Shown here one piece after another: positions 19,496 through 28,617 of a DNA stretch of 38,006 nucleotides. The translations under genes were made by a program, and so were the position numbers. The first letter of the stretch is position 1; each line of letters opens with the position of its first letter. The notes below the pieces were generated by a model. That model made no database searches. It had not been told where the DNA came from and worked only from the letters and a program-made list of their open reading frames with translations. This stretch comes from Parcubacteria group bacterium GW2011_GWA2_38_13 (GTDB lineage Bacteria > Patescibacteriota > Patescibacteriia > Buchananbacterales > GWA2-38-13): NCBI GenBank assembly GCA_000992395.1, contig LBUD01000002.1, positions 1-38,006 on the forward strand. The letters are read 5' to 3'.

Positions 19496-20217
19496 ATTTT
19501 ATTACTCAAGCGCTTTTTCAATTCTAAAACTTTTTTAATATATTCTATGCTCAATGGTAAAATATTCACCCTGCTTTTTCTGCCCTTTTCATTTTTTTCT
19601 TCCCATGCCACCGGAATTTCTTTTATTCTAAAGCCGTAATGTTCCGCAATGATTATAAGCTCGCTATCAAAAAACCATTCATTGCTTTTAATTTTCGGCA
19701 AAACTTCCTTCCATACCTTTCGATTGATTGCTTTAAAGCCGCAAGGCGCGTCCTTAACTCGCAGATGAAAAACAATTTTCAATATCAACCGGTATCCAAG
19801 CGAGATTATTTTCCGCAAACGTGTCCGCTTCACGCGGGATTCTTTATGATATCTGGATCCGCACGCAATATCATAATGCTCATCCGCTATTGCCGCAATA
19901 AGCCGAGGAAGAGCCTCAAGATCCACCGCAAGATCAGCATCCATAAAGCAATAAATGTCAGCGTCATTTTTTAGCCACGCGCTTCGCACAGCTATGCCCT
20001 TTCCCTTTTGTGAAACCATCATATATATAACCCTTGGCAATTTTTGAGATACGCGTTTAACGATAGATTGGGTTAAATCAGTAGAATTATTATCCGCAAC
20101 AACAATGCTCCAATCGTATTGCGCCATATGGGAAATGCAAAAACGGCATATCTCCATAATATTTTTTTGGATTATTTTTTCCTCATTGTACGCTGGAATA
20201 GCAATTAAAAGTTTCAT
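19492..20217 (-). CDS. GT2 family glycosyltransferase
   Basis: LLIAIPAYNEEKIIQKNI, VVADNNSTDLT, FMDADLAVDLEAL, DAPCGFKAINR. Confidence 0.85.
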   Translation of the reverse strand: MKLLIAIPAYNEEKIIQKNIMEICRFCISHMAQYDWSIVVADNNSTDLTQSIVKRVSQKLPRVIYMMVSQKGKGIAVRSAWLKNDADIYCFMDADLAVDLEALPRLIAAIADEHYDIACGSRYHKESRVKRTRLRKIISLGYRLILKIVFHLRVKDAPCGFKAINRKVWKEVLPKIKSNEWFFDSELIIIAEHYGFRIKEIPVAWEEKNEKGRKSRVNILPLSIEYIKKVLELKKRLSNKI

Positions 20218-21815
20218 AAAACCTCGTATATCTTTGTTTTTTTATCATCAAACACTTCTTTAAATTTAAAATTATCCATAAAATTTTTATCCATTTCCTC
20301 GTGGCGCTTAAGATCAATAAACACATATTTTGCCTTAAAATCATTTTTAATTATTGGATATATGTTTTCTTTTTCCTTCGCTGTTGTTATAGCATCCCAT
20401 TTCGTATAGAGTTCAGGATTTTTCGCGTACATAAACCTTGTATCAAGGCCAACGATATAATAATTGTTGGAATTATAATAAAAAAGCATGGGAAATTCAT
20501 CCCAGTCGCTATGAAATACTATTGTGCCCGCCGCGCTGTTTTCACGAAGCCATTCCATTGGAGCCTCGTATTTATCAAATTCTATCCCATTCTCATAAAA
20601 ATTCATCATGCTAAAATAATCTCGCGTTATAATATAAGGAATCATCAGCGCCGGAATTATTAAAGCAATCAAAAAAAATTTCTGCTCGCGTAAAAAAATT
20701 TTTACGTCTTTTAAAAATGTTTTTACATCATAATATTCTAAAAAGGACGTAAGGGCAACGGAGGAAAATGCGATCACGAGGGGAACAAAATATTCCAAAT
20801 TTCTCCTAGACTTCATTGCTAAAATAAAAAAAACTACCATGGATAAAAATAGATTCATCGTCAGCGCGTTTTTTCTTTTAAAATTCATTATAAAAAATGT
20901 GCCCGCAATAATTAAAAGTATCAGCGCCACGCTGGAATTTGTTATAAGCTCAAGCGGTTTATACGCGCTCCATTCGCCACCCACGCCGATAGCGCTTTTA
21001 TAATTCACAACGGCAATTTTTACAATTTGATTCCAATAAAAAATAAGATTTTTTGGAAAATACGGATTTATTATAATTCCCGAGACAAGCCCTCCTGCGA
21101 CGACAGCAATAAGTTTGAAGTCTGAGCGTATTTTTTCCTTTAATGTATTCTTATGTATATAATAATGCCTGGAAAGAATGGATTTTTCAAAAATTTCAGG
21201 CGCGCGGGACAGGATATCTATAAAAGCTAAAACTAAAATAAGCGGCCATCCGCCGTACAGCCACACATAAAAAAATGAAAAGAAAAAAATATGTAAAAGC
21301 TTCTTTTTTACAATCAAATAATACACGATAAAAAACATGCTTATGGCAAGCGCCTGCGCCTTTGCAAGGTTTATACGGAAGACAAACGATGAATCAACCA
21401 TGAGAATCGCGGTAAAAAACCATGCGCCACGCACACCTATTTTTTTCAAAAACCAATAAAATACCACAATGGTTAGGCTGGCAAAAATAAGCGTGGCGAA
21501 TTTCACGCCATAAAGCGGAGGCAAAAACATAACAAATGGAACAAGGGCAATGTGATACAACAAGTGATGATCGGCAAAGTTTTCATTTAAAATAGTATAC
21601 GGAAGATACGGAAAACTTTTTATAATCCCCTGGTCTCTCATAAGCACTGCTATTTTTGTATGATAAAACGAGTCCGGATCGGTAAATTTCGGCATAGTAT
21701 GTAAAAAATAAAAAAAATAAAATGCCGTTATAAAAAAAAGAATATATACAAGCCATTTTTTTTCAAAAGTTTCTTTCTTAACTGTCAGATATAAATTTTT
21801 CAGCATAGGATACAA
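20214..21815 (-). CDS. STT3/PMT-like polytopic membrane glycosyltransferase
   Basis: 533 aa, FTDPDSFYHTKIAVLMRDQG...FADHHLLYHIALVPFVMFLPP (DxD-type first loop), many TM. Start may be the Met at 21803. Confidence 0.65.
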   Translation of the reverse strand: MYPMLKNLYLTVKKETFEKKWLVYILFFITAFYFFYFLHTMPKFTDPDSFYHTKIAVLMRDQGIIKSFPYLPYTILNENFADHHLLYHIALVPFVMFLPPLYGVKFATLIFASLTIVVFYWFLKKIGVRGAWFFTAILMVDSSFVFRINLAKAQALAISMFFIVYYLIVKKKLLHIFFFSFFYVWLYGGWPLILVLAFIDILSRAPEIFEKSILSRHYYIHKNTLKEKIRSDFKLIAVVAGGLVSGIIINPYFPKNLIFYWNQIVKIAVVNYKSAIGVGGEWSAYKPLELITNSSVALILLIIAGTFFIMNFKRKNALTMNLFLSMVVFFILAMKSRRNLEYFVPLVIAFSSVALTSFLEYYDVKTFLKDVKIFLREQKFFLIALIIPALMIPYIITRDYFSMMNFYENGIEFDKYEAPMEWLRENSAAGTIVFHSDWDEFPMLFYYNSNNYYIVGLDTRFMYAKNPELYTKWDAITTAKEKENIYPIIKNDFKAKYVFIDLKRHEEMDKNFMDNFKFKEVFDDKKTKIYEVL

Positions 21816-21906
21816 AATATAATGCGAATATACTAATGTGTGCTAATGATACCAATAAATACAAATATTTAAATTAGACATTTGAAATTTCATTGGAAAT
21901 TGGATG

Positions 21907-22013
21907 AGGCTGTCCGATAACTGTCATTCTGAGCCTGTGGCGAAGAATCCCCCTGCTAATCTGTGGGATCCTTCGCTTCACTCGGGATGACAAAAGTAGT
22001 TATCGGACAGTCT
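21907..22013. repeat. MITE/REP-like palindromic element, copy 2 (intergenic)
   Basis: aggctgtccgataact ... agttatcggacagtct terminal inverted repeats (15/16); internal GTCATTCTGAG / CTCGGGATGAC and GAAGAATCC / GGATCCTTC. Confidence 0.85.
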
Positions 22014-22087
22014 GTGGTAATGAGAAATTTTATTATCTTTTCTTTTATTATACCCACAATTCTTATTAAAATCAACCCATTTTCGCA

Positions 22088-22116
22088 TTGATTTTATTAT
22101 TAAAATTTGTTATGAT
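22088..22116 (+). promoter_or_regulatory. Predicted sigma70-type promoter of yebC
   Basis: TTGATT (22088-22093), 17-nt spacer, TATGAT (22111-22116) with a TG extended -10. Confidence 0.5.
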
Positions 22117-22173
22117 AATAGTAAATATATTTATAAATTTTAGATATTTTATTAATTTTTTATTATTCATTTT

Positions 22174-22884
22174 ATGTCAGGACACAGCAAATGGGCAAAA
22201 GTTCACAGACAAAAAGGCGTTACTGACGCCAAAAAAGGGAATGTTTTCACCAAACTTGGCAATACCATAACCATAGCGGCAAAACTTGGCGGAGGAGATC
22301 CTGAAATGAATTTCAAATTAAAGCTTGCTATTGAAAAAGCAAAGGGCGCGAATATGCCAAAAGACAACATTGACCGAGCCATAAAACGCGGCACAGGGAG
22401 CATAGAGGGGCAAACCATTGAAGAAGTTATATATGAAGCGCATGGCCCCGCAGGAATTACATGTATTATTGAAAGTTTAACCGACAACAGGAATCGGACG
22501 ACAAATGAATTAAAACATATATTTTCCGATCATGGATTCAGCCTTGGCGCGCCAGGAAGTGTCATTTGGCAATATGAAAACAAGGGTGTTATCGGTATTA
22601 AAACAATGAATGACGAGCTGGAATTAGAGCTTATAGACCAAGGAGCATCAGATATTGAAAAATACGAAGATATAAATTCCGTATACTGCAAACCGCAAGA
22701 TTTGGAAAAATTAAAAAAATTACTGGAATCAAAAAATATTGCTATTGAGTTTGCGGAAATGGAATTTGTTGCGAAAAATAAGACAACTCTTGACGACTCG
22801 TCAGCAAAAGAAAAATTTGAAAAATTTGTTTCAACTCTTGAAGAAAGCGATGAGGTAAATAATTATTATACGAACATTATATAA
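22174..22884 (+). CDS. yebC: YebC/PmpR family protein (TACO1-like)
   Basis: MSGHSKWAKVHRQKGVTDAKKGNVFTKLGNTI...GGDPEMNFKLKLAIEKAKGANMPKDNIDRAIKRGTG. Confidence 0.95.
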   Translation: MSGHSKWAKVHRQKGVTDAKKGNVFTKLGNTITIAAKLGGGDPEMNFKLKLAIEKAKGANMPKDNIDRAIKRGTGSIEGQTIEEVIYEAHGPAGITCIIESLTDNRNRTTNELKHIFSDHGFSLGAPGSVIWQYENKGVIGIKTMNDELELELIDQGASDIEKYEDINSVYCKPQDLEKLKKLLESKNIAIEFAEMEFVAKNKTTLDDSSAKEKFEKFVSTLEESDEVNNYYTNII

Positions 22885-22887
22885 AAT

Positions 22888-23005
22888 TCAAAATTCAAAG
22901 TTAAAAGTTCAAAGTATTGGTGTCGCTTCGCAACTTTATTTTTTTAAAAATAGCGAGCAAGGCGAGCTCCTTAACTTTTAACTTTGAACTTTTAACTTTG
23001 AACTT
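22888..23005. repeat. Family A degenerate inverted repeat
   Basis: attcaaagttaaaagttcaaag ... ccttaacttttaactttgaacttttaactttgaactt, ending at the ruvC ATG. Confidence 0.65.
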
Positions 23006-23476
23006 ATGATAATTTTAGGCATTGATCCGGGACTTGCGGACACTGGCTATGGAGTAATCCGAAAAGAAAAAAATAATCTTTCCTTTATAGCCCATGGATG
23101 CATTCAAACGGATAAAAAAAATACTTTTCCAAAACGGCTTGGCATAATTTCGCTTGAATTAAATAAAATTATTAAAAAATATAAACCGGATTATGCTGCC
23201 ATTGAAGAATTGTTTTTTTGCAAAAATGTAAAAACTGCTCTTCTTGTCGGCCAGGCTCGCGGGGCAATTATCGTCACTTTAGATTTTTCGCAGATTCCGG
23301 TGCACGAGCACACTCCTTTGGAAATAAAACAAGCTATCACGGGGTACGGAAGGGCGGATAAATCACAGATTCAGGAAATGGTAAAAATCATATTAAAGCT
23401 TAAAACCATTCCAACCCCCGATCATGCCGCCGACGCGCTTGCCATTGCCATAACCTGCGCCCACACGATACAATAA
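23006..23476 (+). CDS. ruvC: Holliday junction endodeoxyribonuclease RuvC
   Basis: MIILGIDPGLADTGYGVI, AIEELFFCKNVKTALLVGQARGA, PDHAADALAIAI; downstream of yebC. Confidence 0.95.
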   Translation: MIILGIDPGLADTGYGVIRKEKNNLSFIAHGCIQTDKKNTFPKRLGIISLELNKIIKKYKPDYAAIEELFFCKNVKTALLVGQARGAIIVTLDFSQIPVHEHTPLEIKQAITGYGRADKSQIQEMVKIILKLKTIPTPDHAADALAIAITCAHTIQ

Positions 23477-23618
23477 CAGTATATTAAATCCGAAATACTA
23501 ATTTCGAAAATCGAAACAATGTTTAATAATTAAAATTCTAAACAATGTATATGATTTGAATTTAGGATTTATGATTTGTTTCGGATTTCGGGCTTCGAAT
23601 TTAGTATTTAATCAATTT
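23477..23618. repeat. Family B degenerate inverted repeat
   Basis: aaatccgaaatactaatttcgaaaatcgaaac ... atttgaatttaggatttatgatttgtttcggatttcgggcttcgaatttagtatttaatcaattt; near copy at 24690-24831. Confidence 0.65.
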
Positions 23619-24689
23619 ATGGATAAAAAAGTCCAAAAACTTATTGAAACCAGCATACAAATAATCAAAGACGCCTCTTTGGAAAATGGAGCGATTGTCG
23701 CGGCGAATTCTGATAAAGAATATTATCCGCGGCAAGCAAAAGACTATCATTATGTTTGGCCGCGCGATGCCGCCTATATCTGCGTAGCCGCTCAAATGGC
23801 AGGAATACGCACCATTCAAGAACCATTTTTTCATTGGTTGAATTATCGTCCGGAAAATTTTAAAAAAGAAGGGCTTTTATTTGCCAATTATTCGACCAAT
23901 GGACGGATGGAAGTTGATCAATTCCAGCCGGATCAGGCAGGATCCGTGTTATGGGCTATTTATAATTTTTACAAAGATGATTTGGCGAAAGCGGAAAAAC
24001 AAGAAGTTGTAATCCGAAGGCTTGCTGACGGGCTTTGCTCGGAGTGGCGCGGAAAATATTTTTTTAAAAATACCGTAGACCTTTGGGAAGAAAGCAATAG
24101 AAAAACATCGACAAGAATGGAAAATAACCACACGTATTCTTTGGCAGCTTGCGCCAAGGGGTTGCTTTTAGCCCACAAGATGCTGGGAAATATTGAATGG
24201 GAAGACGTAGCGCGCCAAATGATTGAAAGAATCGACGATTCGTATGATCATAAACAAAAACGTTTTTTGCGTAATCACGGCAGAATTGATGACCCAAATA
24301 TTGACGCCTCATTGCTTGGACTTACATACCCATTTGAAATCATCCTTCCCGATGATGCGCGGATGATTCAAACCGTTAGCGCTATTGAAAAAAATATCAC
24401 AATCAACGGAGGCGTGCATCGATTCCAATTTGATTACTATGACGGAGAAGGATCGGCCCAGGAAGGCGCAGGAGCATGGCCCATATTGAATTTTTGGATG
24501 TCAATTTACTACTCTTTACGAAACGACCGAAAAAAATCAGAGGCATATTTTATGTGGGTAGTAGAAAAAATAAAAGACGATTACATGATTCCGGAACAAA
24601 TATTTTCCGATTTTCGCGAAGGCATTCGCCCATTAGTGTGGTCGCATGCGATGTTTCTCATTGCTTCAAAATATTTAGGATACCTATAA
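23619..24689 (+). CDS. GH15-like glycoside hydrolase (glucoamylase/trehalase-type)
   Basis: DYHYVWPRDAAYICVAAQMAG, LWEESNRKTSTRMENNHTYSLAACAKG, DASLLGLTYPF, GEGSAQEGAGAWP. Start set to ATG 23619, because ORF start 23556 lies within the repeat. Confidence 0.8.
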   Translation: MDKKVQKLIETSIQIIKDASLENGAIVAANSDKEYYPRQAKDYHYVWPRDAAYICVAAQMAGIRTIQEPFFHWLNYRPENFKKEGLLFANYSTNGRMEVDQFQPDQAGSVLWAIYNFYKDDLAKAEKQEVVIRRLADGLCSEWRGKYFFKNTVDLWEESNRKTSTRMENNHTYSLAACAKGLLLAHKMLGNIEWEDVARQMIERIDDSYDHKQKRFLRNHGRIDDPNIDASLLGLTYPFEIILPDDARMIQTVSAIEKNITINGGVHRFQFDYYDGEGSAQEGAGAWPILNFWMSIYYSLRNDRKKSEAYFMWVVEKIKDDYMIPEQIFSDFREGIRPLVWSHAMFLIASKYLGYL

Positions 24690-24831
24690 CATAAATCCGA
24701 AATCCTAATATCGAAATTCGAAACAAATTCAAAACTTAAAATTTTAAATACTAAACTTTTATATTATTTGAATTTAGGATTTATGATTTGTTTCGGATTT
24801 CGTGCTTCGAATTTAGAATTTAATCAATATT
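24690..24831. repeat. Family B degenerate inverted repeat
   Basis: aaatccgaaatcctaatatcgaaattcgaaacaaattc ... atttgaatttaggatttatgatttgtttcggatttcgtgcttcgaatttagaatttaatcaatatt, abutting the glgA ATG. Confidence 0.65.
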
Positions 24832-26322
24832 ATGTCCAAACCCTTAAAAATAGTAAGCATATCGTCAGAAGTCGATCCGTATTCAAAATCGGGCGGGCTT
24901 GCTGATGTTGCGCGATCCCTTCCTCGCGCGCTTAAGCGTCTGAAGCATAAAATAATCGTCATAACACCGCTTTATTCCCAGGTTACAGATATAAAAAAAT
25001 ATGAACTGAAAAAAATATTCAGCGATGTTAAGCTTGCGGTCAGCCAGGACGTGTTTATGGAAGCGAATTTTTGGCAAGGGGAGCTCATGAAAGGATTGCC
25101 GATTTATTTTGTGGAAAACAATAAATATTTTGGAAAAAATAAAAATATATACGGATCGCAGCATGAAAATGCCCGCTTTTTCTTTTTTGACGTCGCAGTT
25201 ATCGAGCTTATTAAATTATTAAATTTTGAGCCGGACATAATACACTGCCATGATTGGCATACCGGACTTATTCCATATTTTTTAAAAGGGCGGTATAAAT
25301 CCGATCCGATTTTTACACGCACCGCGACGATATATACCATACATAATCTGACATTTCAGCTTGGGCAAAATTGGTGGGAAATTCCTTCCAATTTAAAAGA
25401 TGACGGCAGAACCCCATTACCGAAATTTGAGCATTCACCGGCAGTTGAGCGGATAAATTTTGCAAAAAGAGCTATAATGAAGGTTGATCTCATAAATGCT
25501 GTTTCTGAAAATTATGCGAAAGAAATTCTCACTAAAGATTTTGGCGAAGATCTGAACATCATACTAAAAAACAGGAAAGAAAAGCTGTTTGGAATAGTTA
25601 ATGGTATTGATTATAATGATTATAACCCCTTAACCGACCCCGGCCTGAAACAAAATTACGGGCCGCAGACAGTGAGCGATAAATTTAAAAATAAAGAATA
25701 TCTGCAAAAATATTTTGAATTGCCACTAAGGCGCGAAGTTCCAATACTTGGAATGGCCACGAGAATAACCGAGCAAAAAGGGTTTGATCTTCTTATGAAA
25801 ATATTTGATGATCTCATGACCTTGGATATCCAGTTTGTCATTATGGGCTCAGGAGATAAGGCCTATGAAAAATTTTTCGTTGATATGAAAAAAAAATATC
25901 CTGAAAAAGTTGGGCACCACCTTGAATTTGATACAAAAAACGCTTCCCTTATTTACGCCGGCTCGGATATCTTTCTTATGCCCTCGCGTTTTGAGCCATG
26001 CGGACTTGGCCAGCTTATCAGCCTGCGCTACGGATGCATTCCCGTAGTGCGCGCCACAGGCGGGCTTGTGGACACCATCACTGATTTTAATCCCAATACC
26101 GGCAAAGGGAACGGCTTTGTCTTCCATAAATACGATTCAAAGGCCTTTCTTATCGCATGCACAAGAGCCATAGAGACATTCAGGCACGAAAGCGTATGGT
26201 CAAAGCTTATACAAAACGGCTTCCGTGAATCTTTTTCATGGCGGATCCCCGCGAAAAAATATGTGCTTTTATACAGAAAAGCAATAAAAAATAAACTTTT
26301 ATCAAATAACCATACTGCTTAA
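24832..26322 (+). CDS. glgA: Glycogen/starch synthase (GT5)
   Basis: SSEVDPYSKSGGLADVARSLPRAL, DIIHCHDWHTGLIPYFLKG, IYTIHNLTFQ, AGSDIFLMPSRFEPCGLGQLISLRYGCIPVVRATGGLVDTI. Confidence 0.93.
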   Translation: MSKPLKIVSISSEVDPYSKSGGLADVARSLPRALKRLKHKIIVITPLYSQVTDIKKYELKKIFSDVKLAVSQDVFMEANFWQGELMKGLPIYFVENNKYFGKNKNIYGSQHENARFFFFDVAVIELIKLLNFEPDIIHCHDWHTGLIPYFLKGRYKSDPIFTRTATIYTIHNLTFQLGQNWWEIPSNLKDDGRTPLPKFEHSPAVERINFAKRAIMKVDLINAVSENYAKEILTKDFGEDLNIILKNRKEKLFGIVNGIDYNDYNPLTDPGLKQNYGPQTVSDKFKNKEYLQKYFELPLRREVPILGMATRITEQKGFDLLMKIFDDLMTLDIQFVIMGSGDKAYEKFFVDMKKKYPEKVGHHLEFDTKNASLIYAGSDIFLMPSRFEPCGLGQLISLRYGCIPVVRATGGLVDTITDFNPNTGKGNGFVFHKYDSKAFLIACTRAIETFRHESVWSKLIQNGFRESFSWRIPAKKYVLLYRKAIKNKLLSNNHTA

Positions 26323-26325
26323 TAT

Positions 26326-28617
26326 ATGATGTACTGGATAAATTTTTTACATTTTTACCAGCCTCCATACCAAAATCACGACATCATAAATAAGGTAACC
26401 AAAGAAAGCTATATTCCCCTTATAGAAGAATTGAAAAAAAATCCACGTGCGAAAATTACGTGCAATATTTCAGGCTCTCTTATTGAACATTTATATGCGA
26501 CAAAAAATGAAATTGTGATAAACGGCTTCCGCGACCTTTTGGAAAATAAACAAATAGAAATAACCGGATCCGCGTGCTACCATCCCATCCTTCCTCTTCT
26601 TCCGGCGCCGGAAATACAAAGGCAAATTGAATTGAATAATGAGGTTCTCAAAAAAGCGTTTGGCGGCCTCTACCAACCAAGCGGTTTTTTTCTGCCTGAG
26701 ATGGCCTACAACAGGAAGGTTGCAAAAATTATTAAAAAAATGGGTTTTAAGTGGATCATCCTTGATGAAATAAATTATAACGGAAGGCTGAACTCTGTTC
26801 AATTCCAAAAAAAATATAAAATTAAAAATAACGGGCTTTTGGTTATTTTCCGAAATAGAGAAATTTCTAAAACCTTTGTCCCTCGAACGCTTTTTAAACT
26901 TTTGGAATCCACGTCAACCCCGCCCGTCGTGATTACCGCAACGGATGCGGAAATGTACGGGCATCACCACAAAAACGGGCACGATCTCCTTGCGAAAGCC
27001 TATCAGGACGAGCGCATAAACATTCTCACGGTCAGCCAATATATTGAAATGCTTCCTCCCAGATCGGAACTTATTGATCCTATTATTGCATCATGGGAAA
27101 CAACGCCGGCCGATCTTGAACATCACATACCTTTTATTTTATGGGATGATCCGCACAACAGGATACACCACCTCTTATGGAAATTAAGAAAATTGGCGAT
27201 AAGAATTGTTCATAGAAATACCCACTCGCCAAATTATGAATGGGCGCGTTACCATCTTGACCGGGGGCTGGCGAGTTGCGCGTGGTGGTGGGCGTCAGAA
27301 AAAAAACCGGACGTTTTCTCCCCTATCACATGGAACCCGGATGAAATTGAAAAGGGCATCAAAGAGCTTATATCAAGCATCCGATCCCTTACAAATATTT
27401 CTCCCGAGACAAAGCTTCACGCGGAAAAAATCTACCAGCAGCTCATCAAAGAAATATGGAGTCATCACTGGAAAAAATACCATCCGTCTATTTATGAACA
27501 AACCCAGCAGCAACTTGGTACGGCATTTTATCTTTTAAATATGCCGTATCTCATGAAGCTTTTTACAAAAAAACTTCAGCATGAGATACAAACAAAGGGT
27601 TCAATCACTGATATAAAAATTTTTCCATATAAACACCAGATTAATCAGAAATCTTATCACATCGTAACGCGGTACGTTATATCTTTTGCGCGAAAACGCG
27701 CGCTCCCTGTCAATATTTTTTGCAATGCGAATTCACGCGAACCAAGAAAAGGGACATTTAGGGCGCTTCAATTCATTTCCAACCATGGCTTTACTCGCGG
27801 GAGATACCGCGCTCCTGTTCCGCTTTTCTATCAGCAAAACCTTAAAGCAATGTTTTATTATGAGATTCCGGGCAGCGTTAATTTGTACGAATATGTAACC
27901 CAAAAACACCCTTCAATTAATAAAATAAAAAAACAAGTCTCTCTTACCGCGCAATGGCTGAAAAAACTTCATAGTATTCCCACCTCATCGGCGAAAAATT
28001 TTAATCCGCGGCAATCTTCAATAGCCAGGGTAGTTCCCGGCAAAAAATTCATGATGAATAAAATAAAAGAAAAGCATCCGGATTACCCGGAATTTAAGGA
28101 TAAAATTGAAGCGCTATATAAGATTATCATACGAATTGATAGATCAAACAGCAATAAAATAAAAAAATCCATCATCCATGGCGATTTCCATCCGGAAAAT
28201 GTCATTATAAAACCTTATGGAAAAAACAGCATCGGAGTTATTGATTATACTGACTGTTGCATCGCAGACCCAATGCGGGACTTGGGCAATTTTATGCAGC
28301 AATTCAGCACCATGATGCACCACTATATATCCCCCGAAAATACTTCTATCATCAATAGAAGCTTTCTCGGCGCTTATTTTAAAAAAACAAATCTGCCGAA
28401 AAATATTGAAAACCGGCTCAATCTCTACCATGCATGGACCGCTCTTCGATCCGCTATGTACTTTCTCACCATTAGAGATTTTGATATCCACCGCGCGAAA
28501 AAATTATTGAAAGAAACAAAAAATTATCTTAAAAAAATCATTCCAAATCCTGTTTCGCACATATCAAACAGCAGCCGCCACAATAATTTTTATTATATTA
28601 CAAAAAAGCGAATATGA
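26326..28617 (+). CDS. GH57-like N-terminal domain fused to an APH/choline-kinase-like phosphotransferase domain
   Basis: N-term INFLHFYQPPYQ...CYHPILPLLPAPEIQRQI...GFFLPEMAYNRKVAKIIKKMGFKWIILDE (GH57 hallmarks); C-term IIHGDFHPENVIIKPYGKNSIGVIDYTDCCIADPMRDLGNF (APH catalytic and metal motifs). Confidence 0.8.
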   Translation: MMYWINFLHFYQPPYQNHDIINKVTKESYIPLIEELKKNPRAKITCNISGSLIEHLYATKNEIVINGFRDLLENKQIEITGSACYHPILPLLPAPEIQRQIELNNEVLKKAFGGLYQPSGFFLPEMAYNRKVAKIIKKMGFKWIILDEINYNGRLNSVQFQKKYKIKNNGLLVIFRNREISKTFVPRTLFKLLESTSTPPVVITATDAEMYGHHHKNGHDLLAKAYQDERINILTVSQYIEMLPPRSELIDPIIASWETTPADLEHHIPFILWDDPHNRIHHLLWKLRKLAIRIVHRNTHSPNYEWARYHLDRGLASCAWWWASEKKPDVFSPITWNPDEIEKGIKELISSIRSLTNISPETKLHAEKIYQQLIKEIWSHHWKKYHPSIYEQTQQQLGTAFYLLNMPYLMKLFTKKLQHEIQTKGSITDIKIFPYKHQINQKSYHIVTRYVISFARKRALPVNIFCNANSREPRKGTFRALQFISNHGFTRGRYRAPVPLFYQQNLKAMFYYEIPGSVNLYEYVTQKHPSINKIKKQVSLTAQWLKKLHSIPTSSAKNFNPRQSSIARVVPGKKFMMNKIKEKHPDYPEFKDKIEALYKIIIRIDRSNSNKIKKSIIHGDFHPENVIIKPYGKNSIGVIDYTDCCIADPMRDLGNFMQQFSTMMHHYISPENTSIINRSFLGAYFKKTNLPKNIENRLNLYHAWTALRSAMYFLTIRDFDIHRAKKLLKETKNYLKKIIPNPVSHISNSSRHNNFYYITKKRI

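Noticed and set aside
21816-21906. Specific promoter for the minus-strand glycan operon
   Set aside because: Several TATA-like hexamers but no convincing -35/-10 pair could be assigned.
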